Positions 60,471-64,000 of a stretch of DNA of 64,000 nt are shown here, one piece after another. Positions within the stretch are counted from its first letter, which is position 1; each line of letters starts with the position of its first letter. The notes below the pieces were generated by a model that saw only the letters and a list, made by a program, of their open reading frames with translations, made no database searches and was not told the DNA's origin. Source of the stretch: Saccharicrinis sp963677655. Its GTDB lineage: Bacteria > Bacteroidota > Bacteroidia > Bacteroidales > Marinilabiliaceae. The stretch lies in the NCBI GenBank assembly GCA_963677655.1, contig OY782088.1. One strand, given 5' to 3'. The position numbers were made by a program, and so were the translations under genes.

Positions 60471-62198
60471 TTAAGCTAACCAGTTTTTAACCTCTTCCTG
60501 ACTAGGATTTTTATAGCCTAATTTATTTTTCTTATTATAACCGCACATTTCCTGATGCAGCTTTGTAGGTTTTACTTCCAGAAGCTGATCAACCTTTTTA
60601 TAACCTAATTTTTGAATTACTTCAACCCATTCTTTCTGAATACCAAGTTCTGTATATTTTTCTTCACCATCATTTTCAACCTTTTTCTCCGGTTTCATTT
60701 GTGGGAAAAATAATACTTCCTGAATAGATTGTTGGTTAGTCATAAACATAGCTAAGCGGTCAACACCAATACCCATACCTGATGTAGGAGGCATTCCGTA
60801 TTCAAGTGAACGTACAAAATCCATATCGATAAACATGGCTTCGTCATCACCCTTTTCAGAAAGCTTTAACTGATCCTGAAATCTTTCAAGCTGATCAATT
60901 GGATCATTAAGCTCTGAATATGCATTAGCTAATTCCTTACCGTTAACCATAAGCTCAAAACGCTCAGTTAATTCAGGATTATCTCTGTGTTTTTTACATA
61001 AAGGAGACATTTCAACCGGGTAATCAGTAATAAATGTAGGCTGAATATAGTTTCCTTCACATTTTTCACCAAAAATTTCATCAATTAATTTTCCTTTACC
61101 CATTGAAGGATCTGTCTCAATTCCAAGATCTTCACAAACATCAAATAATTGCTTTTCATTCATGCCTGCAATGTCAACTCCGGTATGTTCTTTAATAGAG
61201 TCAATCATTGTAATGCGCTTGAATGGACGCTTGAAATCAATTTCTTTATCCCCAACCTGAACTTTAGTAGTTCCATGTAAGGCAAGAGCAACTCTTTCAA
61301 TCATTTCCTCTGTAAAATCCATCATCCATTTGTAGTCTTTGTAGGCTACATAGATTTCCATTACAGTAAACTCAGGATTATGAGTTCTGTCCATACCTTC
61401 ATTTCTGAAGTCTTTTGCAAACTCGTATACACCATCAAATCCACCAACGATAAGTCTTTTTAGATAAAGCTCGTTGGCAATACGTAAGTACAATGGAATG
61501 TTTAATGCATTATGATGTGTAATAAAAGGACGAGCAGCAGCTCCTCCTGGAATTGATTGTAATATTGGAGTTTCAACTTCCAGGTAACCTTTTTCATTGA
61601 AAAAGTCACGCATGGTGTTGATGATTTTTGTTCTCTTTAAAAATGTATCTTTTACCTGATCATTAACAATTAAATCAACATAACGTTGACGATATCTTTG
61701 CTCTGCATCCGTAAAAGCATCATATACCTTACCTTCTTTTTCCTTAACAATAGGAAGTGGTTTTAAAGATTTAGTAAGTACTTTAAATTCTTTAACGTAA
61801 ATAGACGTTTCTCCCATTTGTGTTTTAAACACATATCCTTTAATACCAATGATATCACCTATGTCTAATAATTTTTTAAACACAGTATTATACATTGTTT
61901 TATCATCACCTTCACAAATGTCATCACGTCTGAAATATACTTGAATTCGTCCTTGTTGATCTTTTAGTTCAGCAAACGAAGCATTTCCCATAATACGACG
62001 ACTCATCATACGTCCAGCCATTGATACTTCCTTTAAAGAAGCATCCTCTTCATTTTCTTCAAACTTCTGTTTTATATCGTTTGAATAATGAGTGATTTCG
62101 TACTCTTCAGCAGGGAATGCATTAATTCCTAATTTCTTTAATTCTTCAAGACTATTACGTCTTATCAACTCTTGTTCGCTTAGTTCAACGTTGCTCAT
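60471..62198 (-). CDS. lysS: Lysyl-tRNA synthetase (class II) with C-terminal extension
   Basis: LysRS charges tRNA-Lys. The 575-residue protein has an N-terminal OB anticodon-binding domain (about 55-160; VSMAGRMMSRRIMGNASFAE). The class II motifs are GYLEVETPILQSIPGGAAAR (near 208), FRNEGMDRTHNPEFTVMEIY (near 266) and the C-terminal GIGVDRLAMFMTN (near 483). A further 70 residues follow the usual end (LGIQKEWVEVIQKLGYKKVD), an extension common in Bacteroidota enzymes whose role is unclear. It is the first gene of the lysS-gpsA-pgi operon, and its leader can form overlapping hairpins. Confidence 0.95.
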   Translation of the reverse strand: MSNVELSEQELIRRNSLEELKKLGINAFPAEEYEITHYSNDIKQKFEENEEDASLKEVSMAGRMMSRRIMGNASFAELKDQQGRIQVYFRRDDICEGDDKTMYNTVFKKLLDIGDIIGIKGYVFKTQMGETSIYVKEFKVLTKSLKPLPIVKEKEGKVYDAFTDAEQRYRQRYVDLIVNDQVKDTFLKRTKIINTMRDFFNEKGYLEVETPILQSIPGGAAARPFITHHNALNIPLYLRIANELYLKRLIVGGFDGVYEFAKDFRNEGMDRTHNPEFTVMEIYVAYKDYKWMMDFTEEMIERVALALHGTTKVQVGDKEIDFKRPFKRITMIDSIKEHTGVDIAGMNEKQLFDVCEDLGIETDPSMGKGKLIDEIFGEKCEGNYIQPTFITDYPVEMSPLCKKHRDNPELTERFELMVNGKELANAYSELNDPIDQLERFQDQLKLSEKGDDEAMFIDMDFVRSLEYGMPPTSGMGIGVDRLAMFMTNQQSIQEVLFFPQMKPEKKVENDGEEKYTELGIQKEWVEVIQKLGYKKVDQLLEVKPTKLHQEMCGYNKKNKLGYKNPSQEEVKNWLA

Positions 62199-62229
62199 TC
62201 TTATATTTTCAATATAAATTTTAAAATAC

Positions 62230-62288
62230 TCTTCTTGTGTAATTGTTACTTCAAAATCAAGTAATCAAGAAGATAGCAATACTATCTT
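62230..62288 (-). promoter_or_regulatory. Structured 5' leader of lysS
   Basis: On the minus strand AAGATAG-TATTG-CTATCTT (62270-62288) is a 7-bp hairpin. Directly after it TCTTCTTG...CAAGAAGA (62230-62273), with nested ATTACTT/AAGTAA, forms a longer one. The two share four nucleotides and cannot both be complete. They lie 31-90 nt before the lysS start codon, suggesting leader-RNA control, but no known riboswitch or T-box was recognised. Confidence 0.5.
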
Positions 62289-62315
62289 TCTGAAAAATAT
62301 ACAGAAAAATCGATG

Positions 62316-62323
62316 CAAAGATA
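62316..62323 (-). promoter_or_regulatory. Possible -7 element of the lysS promoter
   Basis: On the minus strand TATCTTTG fits TAnnTTTG and would start transcription just before the structured leader. No clear upstream TTTG partner was seen. Confidence 0.4.
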
Positions 62324-62555
62324 ATCATTAACCTTTAATTATAAAGTCTTAAAAAGAAGACCTTAGTGAACTTTAACTTATTTTTTGTTGTTCTTAGCTA
62401 TTAAATAGAGATTTATTCGTGGAAATACTAATAAAATTCATAGCTGAGTTATAATAATTTGATTAAGATTGTAGTTTGTTTTTATTAGGATTTTCTATCT
62501 GTAAACATATTTTGAATTATTACAGATTACGGATTTCAATTAAATAAAGCGCGTT
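62324..62555. other. Divergent spacer between lysS and lipA
   Basis: AT-rich DNA that should contain the lipA promoter on the plus strand. I see no ORF, repeat or RNA gene. Confidence 0.4.
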
Positions 62556-63413
62556 ATGCAAATTAAAACAAGGAAGCCTGATTGGTTAAAGATACAATTA
62601 CCCAATACGTCTGATTATAAGTGGATGCATCAAACCATCCGAGATAACAATTTACATACTATTTGCACTAGTGGTAAATGTCCTAATTCTGCTGAATGTT
62701 GGGCTGCTGGTACCGCCACTTTTATGATTTTAGGAGATATTTGTACCCGAGCATGTAAATTTTGTAATGTTAAAACAGGAAAGCCTCTTGCTGTGGATGT
62801 AAAAGAACCTTTTAGAATTGCAAGGTCGATTCAGATTATGAAACTGAAGCATGCAGTGATTACTTCTGTTGATAGGGATGATTTAGAAGATGGGGGTTCT
62901 GAAATATGGAGACAAACCATTTTGAAGGTTAAGGAAATGAATCCGGGTATTACACAAGAAGTGTTAATTCCGGATTTTAACGGATTAAAACCTTTGATAA
63001 ATAAAATTATTGAAGCGAGTCCTGAGGTTATTTCTCATAATCTGGAAACAGTACGAAGGATTACTCCAATTATTAGAACCAGGGCAAAGTACGATTTAAG
63101 TTTAGATGTTCTGAAATATATTGCTGAAAATGGCGTTGTAGCTAAAACTGGTATTATGCTTGGTTTAGGAGAAACTGAGGATGAAGTTGTGCAAACTATG
63201 AAAGATGCTTATAGTGTAGGTGTGAAAGTTTTTACAATTGGTCAATACTTACAGCCAAGTAAAGAACATATGGCTGTTAGTGAATATGTTACTCCTGAAC
63301 AATTTGCTAAATATAAAGAGATTGGTCTTGAAATGGGATTTAAATATGTTGAAAGTGGACCGATGGTGCGCTCATCATATCATGCTGAAAAGCATATTAA
63401 CGCATTAAAATAG
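62556..63413 (+). CDS. lipA: Lipoyl synthase
   Basis: LipA is a radical-SAM enzyme that inserts two sulfurs into octanoyl groups on lipoyl domains. The 285-residue protein has both cluster motifs. The auxiliary cluster site is CTSGKCPNSAECW (about 38-50) and the radical SAM motif is CTRACKFCNV (near 65-74). The C-terminal RSSYHAE segment provides the conserved Ser that binds the auxiliary cluster. Length and motif order are standard. It is followed after 52 nt by lipB, which supplies the octanoyl group. Confidence 0.96.
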   Translation: MQIKTRKPDWLKIQLPNTSDYKWMHQTIRDNNLHTICTSGKCPNSAECWAAGTATFMILGDICTRACKFCNVKTGKPLAVDVKEPFRIARSIQIMKLKHAVITSVDRDDLEDGGSEIWRQTILKVKEMNPGITQEVLIPDFNGLKPLINKIIEASPEVISHNLETVRRITPIIRTRAKYDLSLDVLKYIAENGVVAKTGIMLGLGETEDEVVQTMKDAYSVGVKVFTIGQYLQPSKEHMAVSEYVTPEQFAKYKEIGLEMGFKYVESGPMVRSSYHAEKHINALK

Positions 63414-63465
63414 GTGTGTTTTATTATGTACATTTAATTTTTAGCAAAAAATTTCAGAAAGAAAT

Positions 63466-64000
63466 ATGAGTGTAAATACAAAATTTGAAGATTTAGGATT
63501 AATAGAATATAAAGAGGCTTGGGATTTTCAAGAGTCGAAATTTAATGCGTTAATCGAAACTAAACTTTTTAACAGGGATAATCCTGATAACAAAAAGGAT
63601 ATTACACATCAACTTTTGTTTTGCGAACATCCTCACGTTTATACATTAGGAAAGAGTGGTGTTGAAAATAATTTATTGATTAATGATGCCTTTTTAAAGC
63701 AAATTAATGCTACTTATTATAAAAGTAATAGAGGTGGAGACATTACATATCATGGGCCAGGTCAGATTGTAGGTTACCCGATTTTCGATTTAGAAGAAAT
63801 GGGCTTAACGGTGAAGAGCTATATTCATAATCTTGAAGAAGCAATTATTAATTGTATTGCAGATTATGGTATAAAAGGAGATCGATTGGATGGAGCTACA
63901 GGGGTATGGCTTGATAGGGATGTTCCTGGAAAAGCACGCAAAATATGTGCTATTGGAGTAAAGGCAAGTAGATATGTTAGTATGCATGGTTTTGCGTTAA
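63466..64000 (+). CDS. lipB: Octanoyltransferase (partial, C-terminus outside window)
   Basis: LipB moves octanoate from acyl carrier protein to lipoyl domains, the step before LipA. I translated the frame by hand from the ATG at 63466; it is still open at the window edge after 178 codons. The visible part has LLFCEHPHVYTLGKSG, the signature RGGDITYHGPGQIVGYPIFD, and KARKICAIGVKASRYVSMHG, which contains the catalytic Lys. The catalytic Cys should lie just beyond the edge. Pairing with lipA supports the call. Confidence 0.93.
   Translation, partial: MSVNTKFEDLGLIEYKEAWDFQESKFNALIETKLFNRDNPDNKKDITHQLLFCEHPHVYTLGKSGVENNLLINDAFLKQINATYYKSNRGGDITYHGPGQIVGYPIFDLEEMGLTVKSYIHNLEEAIINCIADYGIKGDRLDGATGVWLDRDVPGKARKICAIGVKASRYVSMHGFAL

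Noticed and set aside
1..64000. tRNA, rRNA, CRISPR arrays, prophage, complete insertion sequences and defence systems
   Set aside because: I looked for their usual signatures by eye and saw none; a dedicated RNA and profile search would be needed to exclude them fully.

Overview
The window is AT-rich chromosomal DNA from a member of the Bacteroidota, most likely a marine, Marinilabiliales/Marinifilaceae-like bacterium. The signs are the gene set (S46 dipeptidyl-peptidase, glutaminyl-cyclase-like M28 lipoprotein, DUF4270 and DUF4907 proteins, DUF4492-cydAB, lysS-gpsA-pgi, a 575-residue LysRS), promoters of the TTTG / TAnnTTTG type, and a surface lipoprotein with an acidic run after its lipobox cysteine. 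The genus is inference. No rRNA, tRNA, CRISPR array, phage or intact insertion sequence was seen.

Layout. 1-4.7 kb: a cut-off transglutaminase-like protein, a large exported TPR plus MORN-variant repeat protein, and a small lipoprotein. 4.8-17.7 kb: a minus-strand branched-chain amino acid locus, ilvC, then ilvD-ilvB-ilvN-leuA-leuC-leuD-(second LeuA-family enzyme, probably citramalate synthase)-leuB. 17.9-26.6 kb: an AraC-type regulator, a Pif1/RecD-like helicase with a C-terminal HTH, an S46 peptidase, and a cysS-M28-rnhB operon. 26.8-34.3 kb: a soluble hybrid-less histidine kinase, alanine dehydrogenase and hisGDCB. 34.5-39.7 kb: DUF4907 and kelch lipoproteins divergent from DUF4270 and an outer-membrane barrel, then pssA. 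39.7-45.6 kb: DUF4492-cydA-cydB plus an unlisted 38-residue CydX-like gene, divergent from dnaG and an FMN-binding protein. 45.6-55.2 kb: a 243-bp inverted-repeat element, a SpmA-SpmB fusion, several exported proteins, a methyltransferase, and three tandem cyclophilin-type PPIases, the last fused to a dead protease domain. 55.3-64 kb: pheS, an esterase, lysS-gpsA-pgi, lipA and the start of lipB.

The most interesting signals are not in the large ORFs. (1) The ilv and his operons each begin with a promoter, a short leader peptide loaded with the pathway's product amino acids (11 of 20 residues Ile/Leu/Val; 5 of 15 His), and mutually exclusive RNA hairpins ending in an intrinsic terminator: two complete ribosome-mediated attenuators. 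(2) A 60-67-bp imperfect-palindrome repeat occurs three times, always in the same orientation and ending 23-25 nt before the start codon of a different gene (S46 peptidase, hisC, an esterase), with similarity running on to the start codon. This looks like a repeated 5'-UTR RNA element. (3) Two MITE-like inverted-repeat elements and a dispersed AT-rich motif occupy intergenic regions. (4) The lysS leader can fold into overlapping hairpins.

The genes in the amino acid locus work together: IlvBN, IlvC and IlvD make the valine and isoleucine keto acids, and LeuA, LeuCD and LeuB extend one to leucine. The second LeuA homologue, in a locus with no ilvA, suggests that isoleucine is made from pyruvate by citramalate.
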